A stretch of 64,000 nt of DNA from Nematostella vectensis (Eukaryota > Cnidaria > Anthozoa > Actiniaria > Edwardsiidae). Shown here piece after piece: positions 51,681 through 61,400 of this stretch. Position numbers and translations under genes: made by a program. The notes under the pieces are model-generated. The model saw only the letters and a program-made list of their open reading frames with translations. It was not told the DNA's origin and did no database searches. The DNA lies in assembly GCF_932526225.1 (NCBI RefSeq), contig NC_064046.1:15637408-15701407 (forward strand). The letters run 5' to 3'. Positions within the stretch are counted from its first letter, which is position 1. The number at the start of each line of letters is the position of its first letter.

Positions 51681-52814
51681 TCCAAAGAATCTAGTTAGTT
51701 CTTGTGTGCATAAAATATGTACAGGATCCTGAACAAAGCATGAGCACATCAAAGATGCTGAGAGTACATAAATATGTCCCTATACCTTCTTTTTATGTCA
51801 TGACACACCAAGAACAGTATAATTAAGTATCGATATTTAAAAAAAAAAATAAAGAAAAAAAATATGCTATCAGCGGGAATCGAACCCGGGTCGCTGCGTT
51901 AGTAGTCAAGTGCCCGCAACGAAAGACTAACGTGGCATTGCTGAAGCGAATTGTAATGAAAATTACTTTTAATACTAATGGTATCGTAAACTATCCCAAG
52001 CAAAGTCACCATCGGACTGTAGGTTACATTCGGGAAAAGCTTCAGGGTTACATTCGGGAATTTGTTTTACGAGTGTAACCTCCAAAAGGTTACAATCGAT
52101 AATTTTTTTTCCAAATGTAAATTCCAAATAGTAACATTAGGAAAAATAAAACAGTATACTCGGAAAAAAAGGTATATCAATCTATCGAGCGCTATGCTCT
52201 ATGTTAGAATCTACTTAATGAAGTTATCCAAGGAATCAAGTTAGTTCTTGTGTTCATAAAATATGTACAGGATCCTGAACAAAGCATGAGCACATCAAAG
52301 ATGCTGAGAGTACATAAAAATGTCCCTATACCTTCTTTTTATGTCATGACACACCAAGAACAGTATAATTAAGTATCGATATTTAAAAAAAAATAAAGAA
52401 AAAAAAATTAGGCTATCAGCGGGAATCGAACCCGGGTCGCTGCGTTAGTAGTCAAGTGCCCGCAACGAAAGACTAATGTGGCATTGCTGAAGGAAATTGT
52501 AATGAAAATTACTTTTAATACTATTGGTATCGTAAACTATCCAAGCAAAGTCACCATCGGACTGGAGGTTACATTCGGGAAAAGCTTTAGGGTTACATTC
52601 GGGAATTTGTTTTACGAGTGTATCCTCCAAAAGGTTAGAATAGATAATTTTTTTCCGAATGTAAATTCCAAAAAGTAACACTAGGAAAAATAAAACAGTA
52701 TACTCGGAAAAAAAGGTATATCAATCTATCGAGCGCTATGCTCTATGTTAGAATCTACTTAATGAAGTTATCCAAGGAATCTAGTTAGTTCTTGTGTGCA
52801 TAAAATATGTACAG

Positions 52815-55002
52815 GATCCTGAACAAAGCATGAGCACATCAAATATGCTGAGAGTACATAAAAATGTCCCTATACCTTCTTTTTATGTCATGACACACCA
52901 AGAACAGTATAATTAAGTATCGATATTTAAAAAAAAAATAAAGAAAAAAAAATAGGCTATCAGCGGGAATCAAACCCGGGTCGCTGCGTTAATAGTCAAG
53001 TGCCCGCAACGAAAGACTAACGTGGCATTGCTGAAGGGAATTGTATCGAAAATTACTTTTAATACTATTGGTATCGTAAACTATCCCAAGCAAAGTCACC
53101 ATCGGACTGGAGGTTACATTCGGGAAAAGCTTCAAGGTTACATTCGGGAATTTGTTTTACGAGTGTATCCTCCAAAAGGTTACAATCGATATTTTTTTTC
53201 CGAATGTAAATTCCAAAAAGTAACATTAGGAAAAATAAAACAGTATACTCGGAAAAAAAGGTATATAAATCTATCGAGCGCTATGCTCTATGTTAGAATC
53301 TACTTAATAAAGTTATCCAAGGAATCTAGTTAGTTCTTGTGTGCATAAAATATGTACAGGATCCTGAACAAAGCATGAGCACATCAAAGATGCTGAGAGT
53401 AAATAAAAATGTCCCTATACCTTCTTTTTATGTCATGACACACCAAGAACAGTATAATTAAGTATCGATATTTAAAAAAAAAAAAAATAAAGAAAAAAAA
53501 ATAGGCTATCAGCGGGAATCGAACCCGGGTCGCTGCATTCGTAGTCAAGTGCCCGCCACGAAAGACTAACGTGGCATTGCTGATGGGAATTGTAATGAAA
53601 ATTACTTTTAATACTATTGATATCGTAAACTATCCCAAGCAAAGTCACCATCGGACTGGAGGTTACATTCGGGAAAAGCTTCAGGGTTACATTCGGGAAT
53701 TTGTTTTACGAGAGTAACCTCCAAAAGGTTACAATCGATAATTTTTTTTCCGAATGTAAATCCAAAAAGTACCATTAGGAAAAATAAAACAGTATACTCA
53801 GAAAAAAAGGTATATCAATCTATCGAGCGCTATGCTCTATGTTAGAATCTACTTAATCAAGTTATCCAAGGAATCTAGTTAGTTCTTGTGTGCATAAAAT
53901 ATGTACAGGATCCTGAACAAAGCATGAGCACATCAAAGATGCTGAGAGTACATAAAAATGTCCCTATACCTTCTTTTTATGTCATGACACACCAAGAACA
54001 GTATAATTAAGTATCGATATTTAAAAAAAAAAATAAAGAAAAAAAAATAGGCTATCAGCGAGAATCGAACCCGGGTCGCTGCGTTAGTAGTCAAGTGCCC
54101 GCAACGAAAGACTAACGTGGCATTGCTGAAGGGAATTGTAACGAAAGTTACTTTTAATACTATTGGTATCGTAAACTATCCCAAGCAAAGTCACCATCGG
54201 ACTGGAGGTTACATTCGGGAAAAGCTTCAGGGTTACATTCGGAAATTTGTTTTACGAGAGTAACCTCCAAAAGTTTACAATCGATAATTTTTTTTCCGAA
54301 TGTAATTTCCAAAAAGTAACATTAGGAAAAATAAAACAGTATACTCGAAAAAAAAGGTATATCAATCTATCGAGCGTTATGCTCTATGTTAGAATCTACT
54401 TAATCAAGTTATCCAAGGAATCTAGTTAGTTCTTGTGTGCATAAAATATGTACAGGATCCTGAACAAAGCATGAGCACATCAAAGATGCTGAGAGTACAT
54501 AAAAATGTCCCTATACCTTCTTTTAATGTCATGACACACCAAGAACAGTATAATTAAGTATCGATATTTAAAAAATAAAAAATAAAGAAAAAAAAAGGCT
54601 ATCAGCGGGAATCGAACCCGGGTAGCTGCGTTAGTAGTCAAGTGCCCGCAACGAAAGACTAACGTGGCATTGCTGAAGGGAATTGTAATGAAAATTACTT
54701 TTAATACTATTGGTATCGTAAACTATCCCAAGCAAAGTCACCATCGGACTGGAGGTTACATTCGGGAAAAGCTTCAGGGTTACATTCGGGAATTTGTTTT
54801 ACGAGTTTAACCTCTAAAAGGTTACAATCGATAATTTTTTTTCCGAATGTAAATTCCAAAAAGTAACATTAGGAAAAATTAAACAGTATACTCGGAAAAA
54901 AAGGTATATCAATCTATCGAGCGCTATGCTCTATGTTAGAATCTACTTAATGAAGTTATCCAAGGAATCTAGTTAGTTCTTGTGTGCATAAAATATGTAC
55001 AG
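52815..55002 (+). repeat. Segment repeating the unit order of 26.1-29.9 kb
   Basis: The units at 52815, 53360, 53909 and 54456 correspond by shared private changes to 26071, 26618, 28812 and 29359. Marks include GGTATATAAATC, GATGGGAATTG with ATTGATATCG, TTCGGAAATTTG with GAGCGTTATGC, and GGGTAGCTGCG with GAGTTTAACCTCT. Units matching 27166, 27715 and 28262 are absent here. Confidence 0.8.
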
Positions 55003-57186
55003 GATCCTGAACAAAGCATGAGCACATCAAAGACGCTGAGAGTACATAAAAATGTCCCTATACCTTCTTTTTATGTCATGACACACCAAGAACAGTATAA
55101 TTAAGTATCGATATTTAAAAAAAAAAAAAATAAAGAAAAAAAAATAGGCTATCAGCGGGAATTGAACCCGGGTCGCTGCGTTAGTAGTCAAGTGCCCGCA
55201 ACGAAAGACTACAAGGCATTGCTGAAGGGAATTGTAATGAAAATTACTTTTAATACTATTGGTATCGTAAACTATCTCAAGCAAAGTCACCATCAGACTG
55301 GAGGTTACATTTGGGAAAAGCTTCAGGGTTACATTCGGGAATTTGTTTTACGAGTGTAACCTCCAAAAGGTTACAATCGATAGTTTTTTTTTCGAATGTA
55401 AATTCCAAAAAGTAACATTAGGAAAAATAAAACAGTATACTCGGAAAAAAAGGTATATCAATCTATCGAGCGCTATGCTCTATTTTAGAATCTACTTAAT
55501 CAAGTTATTCAAGGAATCTAGTTAGTTCTTGTGTGCATAAAATATGTACAGGATCCTGAACAAAGCATGAGCACATCAAAGACGCTGAGAGTACATAAAA
55601 ATGTCCCTATACCTTCTTTTTATGTCATGACACACCAAGAACAGTATTATTAAGTATCGATATTTAAAAAAAAATAAAGAAAAAAAATAGGCTATCAGCG
55701 GGAATCGAACCCAGGTCGCTGCGTTAGTAGTCAAGTGCCCGCAACGAAAGACTAACGTGGCATTGCTGAAGGGAATTGCAATGAAAATTACTTTTAATAC
55801 TATTGGTATCGTAAACTATCCCAAGCAAAGTCACCATCGGGCTGAGGGTTACATTCGGGAAAAGCTTCAGGGTTACATTCGGGAATTTGTTTTACGAGTG
55901 TAACCTCCAAAAGGTTACAATCGATAGTTTTTTTTTTCGAATGTAAATTCCAAAAAGTAACGTTAGGAAAAATAAAACAGTATACTCGGAAAAAAAGGTA
56001 TATCAATCTATCGAGCGCTATGCTCTATTTTAGAATCTACTTAATCAAGTTATCCAAAGAATCTAGTTAGTTCTTGTGTGCATAAAATATGTACAGGATC
56101 CTGAACAAAGCATGAGCACATCAAAGATGATGAGAGTACATAAAAATGTCCCTATACCTTCTTTTTATGTCATGACACACCAAGAACAGTATAATTAAGT
56201 ATCGATATTTAAAAAAAAAATAAAGAACAAAAAATAATCTATCAGCGGGAATCGAACCCCGGTCGCTGCGTTAGAAGTCAAGTGCCCGCAACGAAAGACT
56301 AACGTGGCATTGCTGAAGGGAATTGTAATGAAAATTACTTTTAATACTATTGGTATCGTAAACTATCCCAAGCAAAGTCACCATCGGACTGGAGGTTACA
56401 TTCGGGAAAAGCTTCAGGGTTACATTCGGGAATTTGTTTTACGAGTGTAACCTCCAAACGGTCACAATCGATAATTTTTTTTCCGAATGTAAATTCCAAA
56501 AAGTAACATTAGGAAAAATAAAACAGTATACTCGGAAAAAAAGGTATATCAATCTATCGAGCGCTATGCTCTATCTTAGAATCTACTTAATCAAGTTATC
56601 CAAGGAATCTAGTTAGTTCTTGTGTGCATAAAATATGTACAGGATCCTGAACAAAGCATGAGCACATCAAAGATGCTGAGAGTACATAAAAATGTCCCTA
56701 TACCTTCTTTTTATGTCATGACACACCAAGAACAGTATAATTAAGTATCGATATTTAAAAAAAAAATTAAGAAAAAAAAATAGGCTATTAGCGGGAATCG
56801 AACCCGGGTCGCTGCGTTAGTAGTCAAGTGCCCGCAACGAAAGACTAACGTGGCATTGCTGAGGGGAATTGTAATGAAAATTACTTTTAATACTATTGGT
56901 ATCGTAAACTATCCCAAGCAAAGTCACCATCGGACTGGAGGTTACATTCGGGAAAAGCTTCAGGGTTACATTCGGGAATTTGTTTTACGAGTGTAACCTT
57001 CAAAAGGTTACAATCGATAATTTTTTTTCCGAATGTAAATTCCAAAATGTAACATTAGGAAAAAAAACAGTATACTCGGAAAAAAAGGTATATCAATCTA
57101 TTGAGCGCTATGCTCTATGTTAGAATCTACTTAATCAAGTTATCCAAGGAATCTAGTTAGTTCTTGTGTGCATAAAATATGTACAG

Positions 57187-57298
57187 GATCCTGAACAAAG
57201 CATGAGCACATCAAAGATGCTGAGAGTACATAAAAATGTCCCTATACCTTCTTTTTATGTCATGACACACCAAGAACAGTATAATTAAGTATCGATAT
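57187..57298. repeat. Conserved unique block of the monomer
   Basis: About 110 bp from the BamHI anchor to the ATCGATATT just before the A-tract. It contains GAGCACATCAAAGATGCTGA, a run ending CCTTCTTTTTATGTCATGAC, and AGTATCGATATT with a ClaI site. It is present in every unit, including the short ones; only the 296-bp unit at 19888 lacks most of it. Many units of the left part carry a 6-bp-shorter version in which a second GAGCACATCAAA replaces CTGAGAGTACATAAA. I recognise no known element in it. Its retention in all deletion classes makes it part of the minimal repeat core. Confidence 0.8.
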
Positions 57299-57300
57299 TT

Positions 57301-57325
57301 AAAAAAAAATATAAAAAAAAAAAAA
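57301..57325 (-). terminator. A-rich tract; on the minus strand a T-run suited to Pol III termination
   Basis: Seen: nine A, then TAT, then thirteen A. On the minus strand this reads as a long T-run beginning 13 nt beyond the B box of the tRNA-like segment. RNA polymerase III stops at four or more T on the non-template strand, so position and strand fit a Pol III terminator. Tract length differs between units and accounts for much of the 543-550 bp length scatter. It could equally be an ordinary microsatellite-like A-tract; function is inferred only. Confidence 0.45.
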
Positions 57326-57338
57326 TAGGCTATCAGCG

Positions 57339-57349
57339 GGAATCGAACC
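57339..57349 (-). promoter_or_regulatory. Exact Pol III B box
   Basis: The minus strand reads GGTTCGATTCC, an exact match to the eukaryotic internal B-box consensus GGTTCGANTCC bound by TFIIIC. The match is intact in most units, including the short ones, whose deletion ends exactly here. Some units carry point changes, for example GAATCC for GAACCC near 14552, 34975, 39893 and 41518, GAACAC near 3711 and 28971, and GAGCCC near 15997 and 18984. Confidence 0.6.
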
Positions 57350-57380
57350 CGGGTCGCTGCGTTAGTAGTCAAGTGCCCGC

Positions 57381-57392
57381 AACGAAAGACTA
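57381..57392 (-). promoter_or_regulatory. Weak A-box-like sequence
   Basis: The minus strand reads TAGTCTTTCGTT at the expected tRNA positions 8-19. It keeps T, purine and G of the A-box start but lacks the A near position 14 and the GG near positions 18-19. It is a poor A box. Units near 58482 and 60115 instead begin TAGCC, closer to the consensus. Confidence 0.3.
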
Positions 57393-57415
57393 ACGTGGCA
57401 TTGCTGAGGGGAATT

Positions 57416-57429
57416 GTAATGAAAATTAC
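57416..57429. repeat. Small perfect hairpin with GAAA loop
   Basis: GTAAT-GAAA-ATTAC, a five-pair stem with a four-base loop. It is present in most full units. Left-block units often read GTAATGCAAATTAC, which keeps the stem and changes the loop to GCAA. Function unknown. Confidence 0.55.
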
Positions 57430-57481
57430 TTTTAATACTATTGGTATCGTAAACTATCCCAAGCAAAGTCACCATCGGACT

Positions 57482-57556
57482 GGAGGTTACATTCGGGAAA
57501 AGCTTCAGGGTTACATTCGGGAATTTGTTTTACGAGTGTAACCTCCAAAAGGTTAC
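57482..57556. repeat. Competing inverted repeats (possible cruciform)
   Basis: GGAGGTTACA (57482-57491) and TGTAACCTCC (57537-57546) are perfect 10-bp arms. The right arm can also pair downstream: GTAACCT (57538-57544), loop CCAAA, AGGTTAC (57550-57556). The two foldbacks exclude each other. A HindIII site AAGCTT lies at 57500-57505 in the outer loop. The 26-bp deletion of the 514-520 bp units removes most of the shared arm. Confidence 0.75.
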
Positions 57557-57604
57557 AATCGATAATTTTTTTTCCGAATGTAAATTCTAAAAAGTATCAT
57601 TAGG
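57487..57604. repeat. TTACATTCGG sub-repeats, direct and inverted
   Basis: TTACATTCGG occurs directly at 57487-57496 and 57511-57520, and as its perfect inverse CCGAATGTAA at 57574-57583. A related GTAACATTAGG copy (mutated here to GTATCATTAGG) follows around 57594-57604. The zone was probably built from duplicated and inverted copies of a short motif. In translation these copies yield recurring FPNVT- or PECN-like strings, which is why unrelated frames look alike. Confidence 0.7.
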
Positions 57605-57642
57605 AAGAATAAAACAGTATACTCGGAAAAAAAGGTATATCA

Positions 57643-57665
57643 ATCTATCGAGCGCTATGCTCTAT
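57643..57665. repeat. Imperfect dyad in the A/T-rich tail
   Basis: ATCTATCGAGCGCTATGCTC followed by TAT forms an imperfect dyad with GAGC and GCTC around GCTAT. It is the main GC-containing island of an otherwise A/T-rich tail and is conserved in nearly all units. A subset reads GAGCGTTATGC, as near 15212, 18199, 29278 and 54375. It could be a protein-binding site, but no known motif is recognised. Confidence 0.4.
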
Positions 57666-58473
57666 GTTAGAATCTACTTAATCAAGTTATCCAAGGAATC
57701 TAGTTAATTCTTGTGTGCATAAAATATGTACAGGATCCTGAACAAAGCATGAGCACATCAAAGATGCTGAGAGTACATAAAAATGTCCCTATACCTTCTT
57801 TTTATGTCATGACACACCAAGAACAGTATAATTAAGTATCGATATTTAAAAAAAAATATAAAGAAAAAAAAAATAGGCTATCAGCGGGAATCGAACCCGG
57901 GTAGCTGCGTTAGTAGTCAAGTGCCCGCAACGAAAGACTAACGTGGCATTGCTGAAGGGAATTGTAATGAAAATTACTTTTAATACTATTGGTATCGTAA
58001 ATTATCCCAAGCAAAGTCACCATCGGACTGGAGGTTACATTCGGGAAAAGCTTCAGGGTTACATTCGGGAATTTGTTTTACGAGTGTAACCTCCAAAAGG
58101 TTACAATCGATAATTTTTTATCCGAATGTAAATTCCAAAAAGTAACATTAGGAAAAATAAAACAGTATACTCGGTAAAAAAGGTATATCAATCTATCGAG
58201 CGCTATGCTCTATCTTAGAATCTACTTAATCAAGTTCTTCAAGGAATCTAGTTAGTTCTTGTGTGCATAAAATATGTACAGGATCCTGAACAAAGCATGA
58301 GCACATCAAAGATTCTGAGAGTACATAAAAATGTCAGTATACCTTCTTTTTATGTCATGACACACCAAGAACAGTATAATTAAGTATCGATATTTAAAAA
58401 AAAAATTAAGAAAAAAAAATAGGCTATCAGCGGGAATCGAACCCGGGTCGCTGCGTTAGTAGTCAAGTGCCCG

Positions 58474-58495
58474 CAACGAAAGGCTACAAGGCATT
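58474..58495 (-). pseudogene. tRNA-like variant with a better D arm
   Basis: The plus strand reads AACGAAAGGCTACAAGGC instead of AACGAAAGACTAACGTGGC. On the minus strand this gives TAGCC-TTTCGTTGC-GGGC, whose D stem has three Watson-Crick pairs and one wobble, and whose A-box start is TAGC. The unit near 60111-60124 has the same form; 55203-55218 is intermediate. This could be the older state of the tRNA-like segment. Confidence 0.5.
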
Positions 58496-61400
58496 GCTGA
58501 AGGGAATTGTAATGAAAATTACTTTTAATACTATTGGTATCGTAAACTATCCCAAGCAAAGTCACCATCGGACTGGAGGTTACATTCGGGAAAAGCTTCA
58601 GGGTTACATTCGGGAATTTGTTTTACGAGTGTAACCTCCAAAAGGTTACAATCGATAATTTTTTTTCCGAATGTAAATTCCAAAAAGTAACATTAGGAAG
58701 AATAAAACAGTATACTCGGAAAAAAAGGTATATCAATCTATCGAGCGCTATGCTCTATGTTAGAATCTACCTAATCAAGTTATCCAAGGAATCTAGTTAG
58801 TTCTTGTGTGCATAAAATATGTACATGATCCTGAACAAAGCATGAGCACATCAAAGATGCTGAGAGTACATAAAAATGTCCCTATACCTTCTTTTTATGT
58901 CATGACACACCAAAAACAGTATAATTAAGTATCGATATTTAAAAAAAAAATAAAGAAAAAAAAATAGGCTATCAGCGGGAATCGAACCCAGGTCGCTGCG
59001 TTAGTAGTCAAGTGCCCGCAACGAAAGACTAACGTGGCATTGCTGAAGGGAATTGCAATGAAAATTACTTTTAATACTATTGGTATCGTAAACTATCCCA
59101 AGAAAAGTCAACATCGGACTGGAGGTTACATTAGAGAAAAGCTTTAGTGTTACATTCGGGAATTTGTTTTACGAGTGTAACCTCCAAAAGGTTACAATCG
59201 ATAATTTTTTCCTGAATGTAAATTCCAAAAAGTACCATTAGGAAAAATAAAACAGTATACTCGGAAAAAAAGGTATATCAATCTATCGAGCGCTATGCTC
59301 TATCTTAGAATCTACTTAATCAATTTATCCAAGGAATCTAGTTAATTCTTGTGTGCATAAAATATGTACAGGATCCTGAACAAAGCATGAGCACATCAAA
59401 GATGCTGAGAGTACATAAAAATGTCCCTATACCTTCTTTTTATGTCATGACACACCAAGAACAGTATAATTAAGTATCGATATTTAAAAAAAAAAAAAGA
59501 AAAAAAAATAGGTTATCAGCGGGAATCGAACCCGGGTAGCTGCGTTAGTAGTCAAGTGCCCGCAACGAAAGACTAACGTGGCATTGCTGAAGGGAATTGC
59601 AATGAAAATTACTTTTAATACTATTGGTATCGTAAACTATCCCAAGCAAAGTCACCATCGGGCTGGGGGTTACATTCGGGAAAAGCTTCAGGGTTACATT
59701 CGGGAATTTGTTTTACGAGTGTAACCTCCAAAAGGTTACAATCGATAGTTCTTTTTTCGAATGTAAATTCCAAAAATAAACATTAGGAAAAATAAAACAG
59801 TATACTCGGAAAAAAGGTATATCAATCTATCGAGCGCTATGCTCTATTTTAGAATCTACTTAATCAAGTTATTCAAGGAATATAGTAAGTTCTTGTGTGC
59901 ATAAAATATGTACAGGATCCTGAACAAAGCATGAGCACATCAAAGATGCTGAGAGTACAAAAAATGTCCCTATACCTTCTTTTTATGTCATGACACACCA
60001 AGAACAGTATAATTAAGTATCGATATTTAAAAAATAAATTAAGAAAAAAAAATAGGCTATCAGCGGGAGCCGAACCCGGGTCGCTGCGTTAGTAGTCAAG
60101 TGCCCGCAACGAAAGGCTACAAGGCATTGCTGAAGGGAATTTTAATGAAAATTACTTTTAATACTATTTGTATCGTAAACTATCCCAAGCATATTCACCA
60201 TCGGACTGGAGGTTACATTCGGGAAAAGCTTCAGGGTTACATTCGGGAATTTGTTTTACGAGTGTAACCTCCAAAAGGTTACAATCGATAATTTTTTTTC
60301 CGAATGTAAATTCCAAAAAGTAACATTAGGAAAAATTAAACAGTATACTCGGAAAAAAAGGTATATCAATCTATCGAGCGCTATGCTCTATGTTAGAATC
60401 TACTTAATGAAGTTATCCAAGGAATCTAGTTAGTTCTTGTGTGCATAAAATATGTACATGATCCTGAACAAAGCATGAGCACATCAAAGATGCTGAGAGT
60501 ACATAAAAATGTCCCTACACCTTCTTTTTATGTCATGACACACCAAGAACAGTATATTTAAGTATCGATATTTAAAAAAAAAATTAAGAAAAAAAAATAG
60601 GCTATCAGCGGGAATCGAACCCAGGTCGCTGCGTTAGTAGTCAAGTGCCCGCAACGAAAGACTAACGTGGCATTGCTGAAGGGAATTGTAATGAAAATTA
60701 CTTTTAATACTATTGGTATCGTAAACTATCCCAAGAAAAGTCACCATCGGACTGGAGGTTACGTTAGGGAAAAGCTTTAGGGTTACATTCGGGAATTTGT
60801 TTTACGAGTGTAACCTCCAAAAGGTTACAATCGATAATTTTTTCCTGAATGTAAATTCCAAAAAGTAACATTAGGAAAAATAAAACAGTATACTCGGAAA
60901 AAAAGGTATATCAATCTATCGAGCGCTATGCTCTATGTTAGAATCTACTTAATCAATTTATCCAAGGAATCTAGTTAATTCTTGTGTGCATAAAATATGT
61001 ACAGGATCCTGAACAAAGCATGAGCACATCAAAGATGCTGAGAGTACATAAAAATGTCAGTATACATTCTTTTTATGTCATGACACACCAAGAACAGTAT
61101 AATTAAGTATCGATATTTAAAAAAAAAAATAAAGAAAAAAAAATAGGCTATCAGCGGGAATCGAACCCGGGTCGCTGAATTAGTAGTCAAGTGCCCGCAA
61201 CGAAAGACTAACGTGGCATTGCTGAAGGGAATTGTAATGAAAATTACTTTTAATACTATTGGTATCGTAAATTATCCCAAGCAAAGTCACCATCGGACTG
61301 GAGGTTACATTCGGGAAAAGCTTCAGGGTTACATTCGGGAATTTGTTTTACGAGTGTGACCTCCAAAAGGTTACAATCGATAATTTTTTATCCGAATGTA

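Larger units (their letters stand above)
57329..57399 (-). pseudogene. tRNA-like segment (degenerate tRNA relic), one per full unit
   Basis: Read on the minus strand, the 71 nt fit tRNA geometry: TA at positions 8-9, a four-pair D stem made partly of wobble pairs, a seven-base anticodon loop CTACTAA (anticodon ACT if taken literally), a four-base variable region, and a T arm with TTCGATT loop and four of five stem pairs. The acceptor stem has only about three of seven pairs and the anticodon stem two of five, so it is not a functional tRNA. A competing 7-bp stem (CGTTAGT 57360-57366 with ACTAACG 57389-57395) would also disrupt the cloverleaf. About 110 units carry it; the 12 short units keep only the B-box end. 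It may descend from a tRNA gene or tRNA-derived SINE. Confidence 0.55.
57187..57733 (+). repeat. Reference full-length monomer (547 bp)
   Basis: This near-consensus unit is used to describe the internal parts. Order: conserved block 57187-57298, A-rich tract 57301-57325, minus-strand tRNA-like segment 57329-57399, spacer with a small hairpin 57400-57481, inverted/direct repeat zone 57482-57604, A/T-rich tail 57605-57733. The same parts occur at nearly the same offsets from each anchor in other full units, for example the tRNA-like segment at about +142 to +212. Private differences here are TATCATTAGG for TAACATTAGG near 57595 and GAGGGG for GAAGGG near 57406. Confidence 0.95.

Noticed and set aside
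57371-57388. CENP-B box in the minus-strand TTTCGTTGCGGGC
   Set aside because: It resembles the TTCGTTG and CGGG ends of the CENP-B box but lacks the bases between them, so the spacing required for binding is wrong.
57329-57399. Functional tRNA gene with anticodon ACT
   Set aside because: Acceptor and anticodon stems mostly do not pair, and a serine tRNA should have a long variable arm. Kept only as a tRNA-like relic.
57301-57399. Complete tRNA-derived SINE with poly-A tail
   Set aside because: In a SINE the A-tail follows the tRNA head on the same strand. Here the strand that carries the tRNA-like head has a T-run after it, and no target-site duplication is visible.
57487-57520. Telomere-like GGGTTA repeats (GGGTTAC motif)
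   Set aside because: The GGGTTAC string occurs once per unit within a longer conserved motif and is never tandem.
57541-57583. Bacterial rho-independent terminator from the GTAACCT stem and nearby T-run
   Set aside because: Stem and T-run are present, but the context is a eukaryotic-type satellite with no genes to terminate.
57541-57724. 60- to 62-codon plus-strand frames present in many full units (e.g. 61890-62072, 62437-62619)
   Set aside because: They begin and end inside satellite DNA, cross variable T- and A-runs that shift frame in other units, and show no recognisable family. A dN/dS test over the units could overturn this.
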